Assembly (NCBI GenBank): GCA_008694505.1
Contig: VZDJ01000219.1
Span: forward strand, 14,203,058-14,267,057
Length of the DNA stretch: 64,000 bases
Origin: Cyanoderma ruficeps
Taxonomy: Eukaryota > Chordata > Aves > Passeriformes > Timaliidae
Direction of reading: 5' to 3'
Shown here: positions 1 through 10,100 of the stretch, in pieces
Layout: every line of letters starts with the position of its first letter
Position numbering within the stretch: position 1 is the first letter of the stretch
Made by a program: the position numbers and the translations under genes
Notes under the pieces: model-generated
The model's input: the letters and a program-made list of their open reading frames with translations, nothing else
The model's database searches: none
What the model was told of the DNA's origin: nothing

Positions 1-64
1 TATTTAGCTATCCTTCCTATCTACCTACCTATCTATCTATCTATCTATCTANTCCATCCATCCA
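1..64. repeat. Tetranucleotide microsatellite (CTAT/ATCC type)
   Basis: The window opens with a run of CTAT-type units that drifts into TCCA units, with one ambiguous base at 52. It lies in the intron or flank upstream of the SLC26 coding exon and has no coding content. Confidence 0.9.
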
Positions 65-94
65 TCCATGCCACGAGCCCTGGAGCTAAGCAAA

Positions 95-245
95 GCTCCT
101 TGTGCCCATGCCTGCTGTGCCAGGGAGGCTAAACTGACCCAGGATCTCCTTGCAGGGAGGGATGGATTGCTGTGCTCCAGGTGCTCCAGGGGCGGGTGGG
201 ATGCAGCTCCCAGGAGCTCTGTCCAAGGATCCCCTCAGGTCATCC
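95..245 (+). repeat. Left copy of a ~150-bp direct repeat flanking the SLC26-like gene
   Basis: This stretch closely resembles 3960-4115. Both copies share the blocks ATCTCCTTGCAGGGAGGGA, GTGGGATGCAGCTCCCAGGAG and CCAAGGATCC in the same order and orientation. Identity looks to be around 80-85% by eye. The left copy ends about 30 bases before the splice acceptor of the first coding exon. It could be the relic of a tandem gene duplication or two insertions of a dispersed repeat. Confidence 0.65.
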
Positions 246-274
246 CCTCACACCTGCCTGTTCTTCTGCCTCAG

Positions 275-881
275 CTCCCCTGGGGCCATGGAGGACGTGT
301 CCAGCCAGGAGCCAGCACCAAACAAAGACACTCTGGGCTCCCTCAAGTCGCAGGAGACTCCTCAAACTTATATCAGCTTGGAGGAACACGAGCCCACAGG
401 CTGCAGCAGCAGGGAGTTGGTCCTGGAGAAAGCCAGGGCTGCCTGCAGGTGCAGCTCCCTGTCCCTGCGCCGGCTGCTCCCGGTGCTGGAGTGGCTGCCC
501 CAGTACAGCCCCAGGACTCAGCTGCTGGGGGACGTGGTCTCAGGGCTCCTGGTGGGCGTTGTGGCCATCCCCCAGTCCATCTCCTACTCCCTGCTGGCCA
601 ACCAGGACCCCATCTACGGCATCTACACCAACTTCTTCTGCAACATCATCTACGCGGCCGCGGCCACGTCGCGCCACGCCAGCGTGGGCTCCTTCGGGGT
701 GCTGTGCCTCATGGTGGGGCAGTCGGTGACACGTCACCTGCAGCTGGCAGGGTATGGGGACAGCAGCACTGCCCTCGGGGACAACTCCAGCTCCCCCAGG
801 AACGGGACAGAGGCCTGTGACAGGAGCTGCTACGCCATCACCGTGGCCTTGTCCTTGAGCTTTCTGGTCGGGCTTTACCAG
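275..881 (+). CDS. SLC26A2: SLC26A2-like sulfate/anion exchanger, first coding exon (residues 1-198)
   Basis: This exon encodes the N-terminal third of an SLC26 anion exchanger, a plasma-membrane transporter that brings in sulfate in exchange for anions such as chloride. A pyrimidine-rich acceptor ending in CAG at 274 precedes it. The ATG is at 288 and the exon closes at CAG|GTACGA after 881, phase 0. Visible features are a cytoplasmic N-terminus with a CRC motif, LLPVLEWLPQY (residues 63-73), the start of the transmembrane domain, and TSRH (127-130). The predicted extracellular loop has two N-glycosylation sequons (Asn166 and Asn172) and the cysteines of CDRSC (177-181). As I recall, the human SLC26A2 coding region is likewise split after the equivalent GVYQ. 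SLC26A2 is a better match than SLC26A1 around LPVLEWLPQY and CDRSCYA. Several usually conserved positions differ (SYS for AYS, LAN for LAG), so a diverged paralogue is possible. The family call is firm; the symbol is tentative. A non-coding 5' exon presumably lies upstream of the window. Confidence 0.88.
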
Positions 882-1649
882 GTACGAATGGTCACTCTTG
901 TGCTGTTTCCTCCTGGGAGTTTTCTCTGAGTTTGAGATCACTAACAGTTGGTTCAGACTTAAGAGTCCCAAGAAACATTTCTAGACCCTTTCACCCTTGA
1001 GTATTTGTGAGTGCAGTGATTTTAGGAGTGCAAACACAGCTGAATGGGGGTTGTTTCCTCCATGGGACAGGCAGGTCCTTGGATGTGTCAGAAACATCCT
1101 CAGGATTAGACACAGCAAGAGAAGAGAAGGATCTGTGAGCCACCTCCCCACTGCCTCAGTCCTGCAGCTGGGCAGCTTAGAGCAGGTCTGGGGCTGACAA
1201 GGACCACCCTGAGGGACCCTGCCCTGCTCCCTGGCACTGTCCCCACTGCCTGGGATGAGCTGTCACCGAGCATTTCCAGGCTTTTCCTCTGGGACAACTA
1301 CAATTCAGAGCATCACAGCTGGGTGATACCCAGAGCTGCTCTGATGGGGCTGCTCATGACGAGGCAGCAGCAGGGACCTCGTAGGCTTTTTCGTGTGGCA
1401 TCCCCAGCCACAGGGAAGGGTTAAAGGTAGTGTTTAGCAGTGTTTAACACTGTTAAAGTGTTAAACTATCTCTAGTTTTCCGTACCCCAGATTAACTCCT
1501 GAAGACAAATTCCTCCCGTGGAATGCTCAGCACATCCACAGACAGAGTAGCCAGAGGTGCTAATGTGGAAGTAAGGTGACATCAATTGCCAACCACCCCT
1601 TCCAGCCCTCCTCAGCCCATGCTAAAGCTGTGCCTGGTTTGCTTTTCAG
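882..1649 (+). other. Intron of the SLC26-like gene
   Basis: This 768-base intron runs from GTACGA at 882 to a pyrimidine-rich acceptor ending in CAG at 1649. Splicing joins GLYQ to ILLGVLQMGF without a frame change. No element inside it was recognised. Short open frames here have no recognisable content. Confidence 0.9.
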
Positions 1650-3224
1650 ATCCTGCTGGGGGTTTTACAGATGGGCTTCGTGGCTGTCTACCTGTCAGAG
1701 CCTCTCCTGGGTGGCTTTGTGACTGGCTCCAGCCTGACCATCATCACCTCCCAGATGAAATATCTGCTGGGCCTGAAGATCCCTCGTCACGAGGGGGTGG
1801 GCTCCTTCATCCTCACCTGGGTGGACCTTTTCAGGCACATCCACAACACCAACATCTGTGACCTGCTGACCAGCCTGGTGGCCTTGGCCATCATAGTGCC
1901 CATCAAGGAGCTCAACGAGCGCTACAAGGAGAGGATGAAGGCCCCGTTCCCCATCGAGCTGCTGGTGGTCATCGTGGCCACCGTCACCTCCCACTACTTT
2001 GACTTCCAGCAGCGCTACAAGGCCGCCGTGTGTGGGCACATCCCCACAGGCTTCAGGAAACCCACAGTGCCAGACATCAGCCTGTTCCCCAGCCTGGCCC
2101 TGGATGCTCTGCCCATCGCTGTCATCGGCTTCGCCATGACCGTGTCCCTGGCGGAAATCTTTGGCAAGAAGCACGGCTACGCCGTCAGCGCCAACCAGGA
2201 GATGATCGCCATCGGCCTCTGCAACCTCATCCCTTCCTTCTTCTACTGCTTCGCCAGCTCCGCTGCCCTCACCAAGACCCTGCTGAAGGAGTCCACGGGG
2301 AGCCAGACCCAGGTGTCCGGGCTGGTCACCTCGCTGGTGCTGCTGCTGGTGCTGCTGTGGATCTCCCCGCTCTTCTATTCTCTGCAGACCTCCATCCTGG
2401 GGGTGGTGACCATCGTCAACCTGCGGGGCGGCCTCAGGAAGTTCCGTGACACGCCCAGGATGTGGCAGCTCAGCAAGCTGGACACGGTGGTGTGGTGGGC
2501 CACCATGCTGTGCTCCACGCTGGTCACCACGGAGATCGGGCTGCTGGTGGGCGTCTGCTTCGCCCTGCTCTGCATCATCTTCCGCACGCAGAGACCCCGG
2601 GCCACGCTGCTGGGCAAGGTCAGCGACAGGGAGGTCTACGAGGACCAGGCCACCTACAAACAGCTCAGCAGCATCGCCAACGTCAAGATCTTCCGCTTCG
2701 AGTGCTCCCTCTACTATGCCAACAAGGATTATTTCAAGGCTGTGCTGTACCAGAAAACCGGGGTCGATCCTGTCCTGCTGGCTGCCAGGACAAACACAGA
2801 GCCAGGCAGCAGCGGGGGCTGTTGGGGCACCAGCTTTGGCTGCCTCAGACAGGCCAGGAGCAGGGCAGAGAAGCCCGCAGCAGATGCCTGTCCCCCCTGC
2901 ACTGATATGCACACCCTGATCCTGGACTGCGGGGCCATGCAGTTCATAGACACCGCGGGGCTCTCTGTGCTCAAGGAGACACACCAGGACTATAAAGAGG
3001 TCGGTGTCCAGGTGCTCCTGGCCAACTGCAACCCCTCCATCCGCCAGCGGCTCCGGGAGGGAGGCTGGGCTGGCCAGGCAGGCGGCCCCGGGGGCCAGCT
3101 GGCCTTCCACAGCATCCACGATGCCGTGCAGTTCGCTGAGCGCTGGCACCGGGGGGAAAGCCGGGGCAAACAGGCTCCTCCTCTCCCGGAGACCGAGGAC
3201 GTGAACTTCCAGGTGTCTTTGTAG
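1650..3224 (+). CDS. SLC26A2: SLC26A2-like sulfate/anion exchanger, last coding exon (residues 199-722, with STAS domain)
   Basis: This exon supplies the rest of the transporter: the remaining membrane segments and a C-terminal cytoplasmic STAS domain. It starts in frame at 1650 and ends with TAG at 3222-3224. The total of 722 residues compares with about 739 for human SLC26A2 and 701 for SLC26A1. Family blocks are visible in order: YLSEPLLGGFVTGSS, KELNERY followed by APFPIELL, GHIPTGF, VSLAEIFGKKHGY, SAALTKTLLKESTG, and VVTIVNLRGGLRKF before the last membrane segments. The STAS domain spans roughly residues 525-705. It has the YYANKDYF strand, a disordered Gly/Ser/Ala-rich intervening loop (about 572-614), and then LILDCGAMQFIDTAG with LLANCNPSIRQRL. 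That last part reads as SLC26A2-type rather than SLC26A1-type. The protein ends VSL, a possible class II PDZ ligand (my inference). The frame is intact with no premature stop. Confidence 0.92.
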   Translation: MLLGVLQMGFVAVYLSEPLLGGFVTGSSLTIITSQMKYLLGLKIPRHEGVGSFILTWVDLFRHIHNTNICDLLTSLVALAIIVPIKELNERYKERMKAPFPIELLVVIVATVTSHYFDFQQRYKAAVCGHIPTGFRKPTVPDISLFPSLALDALPIAVIGFAMTVSLAEIFGKKHGYAVSANQEMIAIGLCNLIPSFFYCFASSAALTKTLLKESTGSQTQVSGLVTSLVLLLVLLWISPLFYSLQTSILGVVTIVNLRGGLRKFRDTPRMWQLSKLDTVVWWATMLCSTLVTTEIGLLVGVCFALLCIIFRTQRPRATLLGKVSDREVYEDQATYKQLSSIANVKIFRFECSLYYANKDYFKAVLYQKTGVDPVLLAARTNTEPGSSGGCWGTSFGCLRQARSRAEKPAADACPPCTDMHTLILDCGAMQFIDTAGLSVLKETHQDYKEVGVQVLLANCNPSIRQRLREGGWAGQAGGPGGQLAFHSIHDAVQFAERWHRGESRGKQAPPLPETEDVNFQVSL

Positions 3225-3360
3225 CCCTGTTTGTGCGAGGAAAGGTTTCCAGCGGGGATGGGCTCGGGAGCAGGGTCGGTGTTTGTGCCCTCACAGCGGC
3301 TGGGATGGGGCGGAGGGATGGGGAGGGAGTCAGGGGAGGGCTGAGCTCGGGAGGGTGCTC

Positions 3361-3436
3361 GGGATGGGGCAGGGGTTTGGGGAGGGGTTTGGGGGGTTTG
3401 GGGAGGGGTTGGGGGGGGGGGTGGGGCGGGTTTGGG
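3361..3436 (+). repeat. G-run tract with quadruplex potential
   Basis: At least ten runs of three or more G are separated by short TTT or single-base spacers, including an eleven-G run. The tract runs directly into the assembly gap at 3437, which fits a polymerase-blocking structure on this strand. Confidence 0.85.
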
Positions 3437-3500
3437 NNNNNNNNNNNNNNNNNNNNNNNNNNNNNNNNNNNNNNNNNNNNNNNNNNNNNNNNNNNNNNNN
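3437..3500. other. Assembly gap (64 N)
   Basis: This is a run of N between a G-quadruplex-like tract and a minisatellite. The missing sequence is probably more of one or both repeats, so the true length is unknown. Confidence 0.95.
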
Positions 3501-3745
3501 GACAGGGACCCCAAAACTCATCCCATTCCACCCCTGCCACGGACACGGACCCCAAAACTCATCCCATTCCATCCCTGCCATGGACACGGACCCCAAAACT
3601 CATCCCATTCCATCTCTGCCATGGACACGGACCCCAAAACTCATTCCATTCCATCCCTGCCATGGACAGGAACCCCAAAACTCATCCCATTCCATCCCTG
3701 CCATGGACAGGAACCCCAAAACTCATCCCATTCCATCCCCTGCCA
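3501..3745 (+). repeat. 41-bp minisatellite in the 3' UTR
   Basis: About six head-to-tail copies of a 41-base unit contain CCCCAAAACTCATCCCATTC and a CCATGGACA block. Successive CCAAAACTC blocks start at 3511, 3552 and 3593, which fixes the period. The array starts right at the gap and is probably longer. The unit is not a multiple of three, but it stays open in several frames and creates spurious repetitive ORFs. Confidence 0.92.
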
Positions 3746-3841
3746 GGCAGGGACTACGAGCATCATCCCATCCCCACCCCCAAAAGAATTCCTGCTGTTG
3801 GGAACTGTGGCCTGGCAGCCCAGGGATGGGACACTGCTGTA

Positions 3842-3847
3842 AATAAA
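3842..3847 (+). terminator. Polyadenylation signal AATAAA
   Basis: A canonical AATAAA lies about 620 bases after the stop codon. T/G-rich sequence follows 40-55 bases downstream, as expected for a vertebrate 3' end. It is the first convincing signal after the SLC26 stop. Confidence 0.7.
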
Positions 3848-3959
3848 ATGTGTGGGACAGGAATCCTGTGGCTGTGCTCAGGAAAATGACTTTTTTGTGC
3901 TGAAAAGATGACTTCAAATGGATTTTTAAATGATTTTGAATGGTGTGCCTGGTTGCTTG

Positions 3960-4115
3960 GGAGGCTGCTTGCAGTCCTTGGGACAAGGCTGTGCCAGCGG
4001 GGCTGAATTGACCAAAGATCTCCTTGCAGGGAGGGACGGATATTGTGCTCCAGGTGTGGGTGGGATGCAGCTCCCAGGAGCTCTTTCCAAGGATCCTCTC
4101 AGGCCATCCCAGCGG
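3960..4115 (+). repeat. Right copy of the direct repeat flanking the SLC26-like gene
   Basis: This is the partner of 95-245 in the same orientation, starting about 100 bases after the probable poly(A) site. Similarity stops near CATCCC at about 4110. In the left copy, similarity stops just before the intron acceptor, so the coding exon itself is not duplicated here. Confidence 0.65.
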
Positions 4116-7100
4116 GAGGGAACTCCCCAGGGAGTTTCATCAGCCACAGAACACGGAGGAACGGGGCACTTCAGGGGCGAGCCAGTAAAAATCTCCTGTT
4201 ACCTGACCACCCTTCCCCTTCTGAACGGCATTGCCATGTTTCCTTTAAAAGACTGCTTATGGAGAAAATGAAACTGTTTCAGTTAGACTTCAGAGGCGTT
4301 TACAGCCTCAGTGGGGTGATAAAGGCACAGCAGGAAATAAACCCGGTGCTGGCAATTCCTTGGCACAGCCTGGGGCAATCCAGAGCAGAGATCCTGCAGT
4401 GGGACATGGATCTTCCTGTGGGACAGTGCCACAGAGACACCCAGAAGTTTCCAGGGGTGAGAACCTCCCTCCCTGTCCTCTCCAGCACCTGGGATCCCGC
4501 TGGCAGCCCTTGCCCAGCTCTCCCATCCCACCAGCTCCAGCATCTCCTTCCTCCCCACGAGTCAAACCACCCTGGGAGCTCCTGCTGTGCCCACACTCTG
4601 CCAGGGCACCCCAGGAGAATTGCTATTTTTATATCCCTTTCTGTGAAGGGGCCCAGGGCTGGAAATGTCAGAGGAGGGACAAATGACACGGCCCAAGGTC
4701 GCTTGATAGTCAGAGCTGTGGAAGGTCGGTCTGGCCTCCATCGCTTGGGTCTTCTGGAGGAGACAGATGACGGCAGGAAGGGGCAGTTCCTGGAGGTGGA
4801 AGGGCTCCTGCCGAGGATCCCAGCCCTGTTTGCCAATGCCCCAGCTGGGGACTGGCCGCGGGAGCTGCCACCGTGTCCCAGAGCCAAAGGCTGCACCCCG
4901 GGAGATCCCTCCTGGAGCTTCCCCAGGGGCTGAGGAAAGGCCAGGCAGCTGAAAGCAAATGTTATCCCCCCTGGCAGGCAGCTCACCTGCTCTCCCTCTG
5001 CCCCCTGCCTGGCTGCGGCTCTATAAATACTCCAGCAGTGTGATAAAATGGGAGGATTTGCTGCTGAGGCTTTGTCAGCCGCAGTCGGAGCTGACTGTGC
5101 AGCTGTTAATTACGGCTCAGCAGCAGCTGGGCAGGTTTAAATCCTTTTGATACTTTCAAATGTTCCCTCTGGGGAAGTTTCAGGAGTAAAGGTTGTGGCT
5201 GGTGCTGATTGCTTCCCCTCTGGAAAGCGTTGGAGACACTGATTGCTGCACGGAGGGTTGTTCTCCTCGCTCCCAGCTCCCGTTCCTGGAAAAACACCCC
5301 CTGGAATGGCAAGAAGTTGCTTCTGCAGCTCTTTAACTGCTCTAAAGCAATTAATGTGCTGCCAGCGTGTGCTCATCTACCCATGTGCACTTCCCCCAGC
5401 AGACAAAACTGAGCTGGAGAGGGAAAGCAGGGAGCCGCAGGTGATGGCACTGGATTTTCTGGGATAAAAGTCAAGGTCAGGGACAGTTCAGGCATCACTG
5501 GAGATACCCTGGTGACAGAGGAGCCAGAAGAGGAGGCTTCCACAGTTTTAGGGTTTCCAGGTAGGTACCTGAAACCCTGGGAACCACAACAGTTCACGGA
5601 GATGTCTGTCGCATCTTTAAAACAAAAAAATAAAAGCACATAACCCACATAGCTATAGAAAAAGAGCTGCAGAAAACGTGCTTTTTTTAAGCCTAAAGGC
5701 TGAAAAAAGAGCGCAACAAGAAGAAAATGTCTCTTTTGTTTTCTTTCTTCGGCGGCTGGGGAGTGTTTCAGCAGGTTCAATTGTGGTTTCTATATAAAGA
5801 TTAAATGTATTGTAAAATACCTGCCGAGCCAGGCAGCAGCTGAGGCTCCCAGGCAGGCACTGGAAAACAGAACTCAAAGTTCACGGAGGCAAAGCAGGAA
5901 TAAAAGTGCTGAACGCTGACATCTCAAAGTCGGTGCTATTTCAGACCGTCCTTACCAAGGAATCTGTGTTTTCTACGTTGCATCAGTTTATTCTTTTTTT
6001 TAAAAGGGGATTTAATTGGATCTTTGAGCTGTAAATGTGACAGCTGGCAGTGAGGTGTCCCCTGCCACCCCTGCTCTGCTCAGGGCCGCTCGTGGGGACA
6101 GGATCACACAGGGATTTGTGTCCTCCCCTGGAGAAGGCTCTGCTTTATCCCAAAATGATCAAACCCCTAAGGCAGGGCAGGTGAGGGTTGCCGATGACCC
6201 GAGTGTCACCTGCCACAGGCTGGCACTGTTGTGTCACACGTCCCCACCCTGGGGACGCCCTGGGCTGTGGCTGGACCACGAGCAACCGATTTTTTCTCTT
6301 TTTTTAAAAAAAAATTCCTCTTATTTTTTTGTCATTCTACAAGTTGAACTGGTGCAAATAACCGTGTGTGGCCTCAGAGAGGAATCCCAGCAGCTGCTGC
6401 TGGGGAAAGGTGAATTCCTCTTGCTGAGCCCTCCCTGCCCCGTGCCCAGCCCATCCTTCTGTGCCTTTTCAGCTTCAAATATCTGCTTAAAGCACCTGCT
6501 GTGGCTGTGGGAAGCTGCAGAACGACTTGCCCTTCGAGGCTTTGCGCGTGTTGCCGTGAATTTTGCCCAAAGCAGGATGGAAACTGTAGAAAGGAGATGT
6601 GAAAATGGCTCAAGGTTAAAGGTGGCACAAGAGGTGAGTTAAATTTGGGTGGGGAGCTCCTGGTGTTTGTTTCCTGGAAGGGTGAACACTGAATTGGAAG
6701 GGCAAATACTGAATTTTCTGCGTGTATTGGACCCAGGGCTGGTTGTGCAAATGCCAGCTGAGTGCCAGGCAGAGAAGGGAAAAGCCCCGTGTCCATCTTA
6801 GCAAAGCCTGGCCTAAACCCATGGGTAGCACAGCTCAGGGATGAGCAGCTCTGGCTCCACTCCTGTCCTGCAGATCCCGGGATGTCATTCTGGAAACACG
6901 AAAGGAATGTGAGGAAACCATTCAGGGTCCTGGCAGGAGCTGAGCTCAGGACTCCCTGCCCTGGGCACGGGTTGGTTTTACCTCTGGAGGGTGTCGGGAA
7001 GGGTTTGCAAACCACCTGCAGGTTCTTCTCATCTCTTTAAACACCCTCGAATAAAGAATTCTCCTTCTTTTTCCTTTTGGATTCGAAGGTCTTTGGTAGG

Positions 7101-10100
7101 GAATTAATAACCAGAAACGATGCTGCCTCGCTAAGCAGGTGAAGGACTTGGGGAATTGGTTTTGCATCCCACAGAAACCCCGAACACCACAGGGACTGCT
7201 CACACAGCTCCGGCAGCCCCAGGAGGCTCAGGGGACAAAGCCACAGCGTCAGCCTGAGGTTTCCAGCAAGGAACAAAGGGTGAAGGGTCCCCAAAGGCCG
7301 GGGGGAGAAGGGAGAAGCCTCTCTGCAGGTTTATTTTGGTTCGTGTTTCATCCTGGGGCTGCTCACAGGAGGGATCGGCCTGGTGCTGCCATGGCAACAG
7401 CAGCCTGGGCCTAGCGCGGTGTGCAGCCATCTCCAAGGAGCCATCCTGGGCCTTTTTGGGGAAAATCACCCCAAAACCTTCCAGGTGGTGCTGGGTGACC
7501 CCGGGGAAGCCACTCAGACAGGACTTTTGTCACAGCCAGTGAGGGGACACACCAATTCCAGCGCTCAGAGCTGGGGATGTCCTGCCTGGAGCAGAGCTGA
7601 TGTGCAGAACCAGAGTGAATCCGGCAGGGAAGGCACTTCCAGGGAGAGTTTGCAAGGGTTAAACTGGCAGAAAACATCTCACCCAGCCCGGCAAAGAGGA
7701 GAAAAATGACTGGGCTTTAATCGACTTTGTCTCCAGAAATATCCCATAAAAGAGGGGGAAAATAAATTCAGGGGGTGGGAAGCTTGTGGGCATCCTGAAA
7801 GCAGGAAAAGAGGTAAAATTAATCCTATCAATAATCCGGGATGAATGATTCACTCGGATCTCTTCTTCACAGTTCTCGGCATTCACATGGAATTGCAGTT
7901 CCATGGAATTACACACGGCCTCATCTGCATGGGAATGAGGCAGCCCGGGAGGGATCCACATCCTGGGAATTCATCCCTCAGCTCCACATCCCGGGAATTC
8001 ATCCCTGGACTCTGTCACCTCTGAGAGGAAGGAAAGCTCCAAAGGCAGAGGTGACCCTGCTGTCCCCAGCTCCCCCAGACTCAGTTTTCCCTCTTTCCCA
8101 GGAAATCTTCCCTGGAATCTTGTCTCTGGTGTCCCCCGTGTGTCTCCTGCAGGGCAGCAGGACAATCCCCCAACCACCCCTCAGCACTGGGGGGATGGCA
8201 GCAGATGGATTTCTGCTTCCCAGGCACGTCTTTTTCTTCCAAATCTTCCTTGCTGGAGCAGAGAACCAAGTGATATTTTTTCATTACATATAAGATTTTA
8301 GGGGAAAAAAAATTAAAATAAAATGATGGAAAGTTCTGTCACACTTCTGTGGCCAGAAGAGAAGACACGGAGATGGCCCAGGATTCACAGAAGCTCTCCC
8401 AGGAGTCTCATCCTTAAATTTCTGAGGGATTGTTTGGTAGTTTCCAGCCCAGGGATGGTAAAGGTGGAATTTGCCTCCAGTTCTGACTCTCCAGATGGTG
8501 CTGACACGTTTGCCCCTTGCTTTGATTCCACCTTTGGTCCTGAGATAACAAACATCTCCAAGGGTCACTCTGAGAGGGGCTTTCAACGCCTGTGAAATAA
8601 TTCTGTGTCCCTGCAATGAAAGCTGAGCTAACAATGTCTGTGTCATGAACAGGGATTGTTACACTGGTAAAAATGACCCCAAATGTTCTGCTTTAAAGCT
8701 AAAAGTCAGACCTGCCTTAAACCAAACTGAGGTTTAGATTTGTGTCTGCAGGTAGTGCAGTAAATAACGTGGGGAGTGGATCTCTGCAAACAGGGAGAGC
8801 TCCTGCCACAGATGGCCGAGTCGGATTATTTGAAACCTGTCGGGTCAGGAACCACCAGGGCGAGCCTCTTCCTTCTGATCATCCCGGTTTTCCCCTGGCC
8901 CCCACCTTGGCTTGGCCGAGCACTTTCCCCAGGAGTCTGGGAGTGTGGATTCCTGGCAGTGCAGAGAGTTCTGGGTGTGAATACTGTGAGGAGAGGAGGT
9001 GGTGACAGCAGAGAGACAAAATTCTGTGTAAGGACAAGCGGCCACCCAGCTGATGCTGTAAATCAGCTGCAGACCAGAATTTTCCTCCTGCCTCTCCTCT
9101 GATGTCCCTCAGAAAATCCCAAACACCGGGAAATCCCAGGAATTCAGCTGCTGCATCCCGACTTTCCAGCTTAGCTCCGGGTACCGATTGCTGCTGGATC
9201 CCAGGATTAGTGGGATAAGCTCTGAGAGAGAGGGGGAAAGCTTGCATTTCAGATGGAATAGAAGGAAACTTCTTCCCCGGGGGAGTGGGAGGCTGCGTGA
9301 TCCAGCAGTGGGTAAAACCCTCAGGAACTGGGTGTTTTCAGTCTCTTTTTGATAAAACCCCTCCCACGTGGGCAGAGGCGTGCTCAGAGGGGGCGCACCC
9401 AGAGCTGCTCCCTGGGGCTGGGGCTGTCCCTCTCTGCTCCTGGAGGGGCAGCGGGATCAGAGCAGGGCCGGAGCTGCACCTGCCGCAGCAAAGGCAGCGA
9501 ATTCCTCTGCAGAGCGGCTGTGATTCAGTCCCGATGAATCACTCAGCCACTCTCCTTCTCAACCACATCTTGGTTAGATCATTGTTAGAGCAGGAAGAAA
9601 AGGAGGAGGGGAAGAAAAACAGAAAAAAAAAAAAAAACCCCACCAAAATCCCCCCCGGTGCTTTATCCCCCTTTCTAATCCTTTCCAATTTTCCTGTTTA
9701 AAAATTTAATTCTTTTTTTTTTTTAGGCTTCCCATTCAGGTGAAATAAACTTTTGCTGATCCTGGAGGGGAAGCTGCATTAAAAGGAGGTGGGATGGAAT
9801 ATGACCACAGCACCGGGGACAGCACTGGGGACAGCATGGCTCAGGTTCACAACAGTCAGAGATGGAAGGAGTTTGGGTTCTGCCTTCTCCAGGCACCAAA
9901 TCCCTTCCCCAGGGCAGCTCTAACTCTCCCCAGAGCACTGCTGGCCCCCAACCCAGTCAAGCATTGAAAGAAGAGAACAGAAACCCATTTCAGCTCAGTT
10001 CTCCACCTCCTGCAAACTCAGGATGAGTTTGGTCAAGGGCTCCACACTGATTTTCCCCTTTTGTGCCATTTTTCCCTTTAGGAGTTGCTGCTGGAGATCC

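Larger units (their letters stand above)
3225..3865 (+). other. 3' UTR of the SLC26-like gene
   Basis: The region from the TAG to the probable cleavage site contains a G-rich tract, a 64-base gap and a 41-bp tandem repeat. The end is set by the AATAAA at 3842-3847 and the T/G-rich stretch at about 3889-3900. No transcript evidence is available, so the end is approximate. Confidence 0.7.

Noticed and set aside
1695..3149. 484-residue open frame on the - strand opposite the SLC26 exon
   Set aside because: It mirrors GC-rich codon usage of the real exon on the other strand. It has no recognisable domain and is explained entirely by the sense gene.
3231..3889. Repetitive frames through the 41-bp minisatellite and gap
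   Set aside because: They lie in the 3' UTR, cross an assembly gap, and exist only because the repeat lacks stops.
4043..4933. 296-residue + strand frame downstream of the SLC26 gene
   Set aside because: It has no recognised domain, begins inside the duplicated repeat, and lacks splice or promoter support.
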